Of a stretch of DNA of 5,323 nt, positions 5,137 to 5,323 are shown piece after piece; the first letter of the stretch is position 1; each line of letters starts with the position of its first letter. This DNA comes from Hyphomicrobiaceae bacterium. Its GTDB lineage: Bacteria > Pseudomonadota > Alphaproteobacteria > Rhizobiales > Hyphomicrobiaceae. The notes beneath the pieces were generated by a model, which searched no databases, was not told the origin of the DNA, and saw nothing but the letters and a program-made list of their open reading frames with translations. The position numbers and the translations under genes are program-made. Location of the stretch: contig JANYHP010000067.1 of assembly GCA_025359005.1 (NCBI GenBank), forward strand, positions 1 to 5,323, read 5' to 3'.

Positions 5137-5323
5137 ATGCGTTCGTTTTTCAGCTGTTCGCACGTTTCGAGAACCGGCCTCGCCTGTATTCTAGCCCTGC
5201 TGGCCGCTGGCAGCCTGGCCACCGCGCCTGGCCGCGCCGCGCGCGACCTCACGCCCGAGCCCGCCCAAACCGGCGCCCGCCTCGAAATCCTGGTGTTTGA
5301 AACCGACGCCTGCACCTATTGCG
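5137..5323 (+). CDS. Exported thioredoxin-like protein with CTYC motif, N-terminal part, 3' end outside window
   Basis: An open frame from ATG 5137 runs off the right edge after 62 complete codons. Residues 1-35 look like a signal peptide (TGLACILALLAAGSLATA core, cleavage near GRA-A). The mature part then gives ARLEILVFETDACTYC, a thioredoxin-fold first strand ending in the redox motif Cys59-Thr-Tyr-Cys62. This pattern resembles SoxS/SoxW-type and other periplasmic thioredoxin-like proteins ('lvmfeqpgCxyC'), which keep partner thiols reduced or exchange disulfides. The Shine-Dalgarno is weak (GGGCAAAG at 5121-5128), so the start is chosen because it gives a complete signal peptide. It lies on the same strand as the DUF1007 gene, 163 bp downstream. 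The cis-proline that would confirm the fold is beyond the window. Confidence 0.72.
   Translation, partial: MRSFFSCSHVSRTGLACILALLAAGSLATAPGRAARDLTPEPAQTGARLEILVFETDACTYC

Noticed and set aside
4815..5315. Minus-strand open frame (166 codons) at the right end
   Set aside because: Antisense to the DUF1007 3' end and the thioredoxin-like gene; low-complexity Arg/Ala/Gly composition and no family resemblance.

Overview
The window is GC-rich DNA (well above 60% by eye, with GC-loaded third codon positions and long spurious open frames opposite the real genes). Protein flavours and an imperfect 'GTCATCCCGGC…GCCGGGAAGAC' inverted repeat of the kind scattered through Hyphomicrobiales/Rhizobiales genomes suggest a chromosomal segment of an alphaproteobacterium. 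This placement is inference; no species can be named. I see no phage, transposase, tRNA, rRNA or CRISPR signal.

Layout. Bases 1-378 are the 3' part of an inositol-monophosphatase-family gene (SuhB type). A 170-bp gap (379-548) follows, holding the inverted repeat at 418-453. Next is a tight two-gene, same-strand unit. It encodes a 576-residue thiamine-diphosphate (ThDP) enzyme of the acetolactate-synthase-like superfamily (549-2279) and, 20 bp later, a 287-residue fumarylacetoacetate-hydrolase (FAH) family protein (2300-3163). The FAH gene converges, with 32 bp between stops, on a minus-strand gene for a ZnuA-type periplasmic zinc-binding protein (3196-4161). A 155-bp divergent region (4162-4316) separates znuA from a plus-strand gene for an exported DUF1007-family protein (4317-4973). 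After 163 bp of apparently non-coding DNA, the window ends inside a plus-strand gene for an exported thioredoxin-like protein with a CTYC motif (5137 to beyond 5323).

How the genes may work together. The ThDP enzyme and the FAH protein form a probable operon that makes or breaks C-C bonds in 2-oxo or 1,3-dicarbonyl compounds. Both keep their core cofactor motifs but depart from the textbook enzymes at substrate-determining or metal-binding positions, so 'acetolactate synthase' and 'fumarylacetoacetase' should not be taken literally. The right half encodes three consecutive exported proteins: a zinc binder with a His-rich loop, a DUF1007 protein whose predicted mature N-terminus is His-Pro-His, and a CxxC thiol protein. 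Together they suggest a periplasmic metal and thiol-handling locus. No znuB or znuC lies in the window, and znuA's usual divergent partner (znuCB in many proteobacteria) is replaced by the DUF1007 gene.

Most of the window is ordinary metabolism and transport. The points most worth a second look are the non-canonical ThDP/FAH pair and the ZnuA-DUF1007-thioredoxin grouping.
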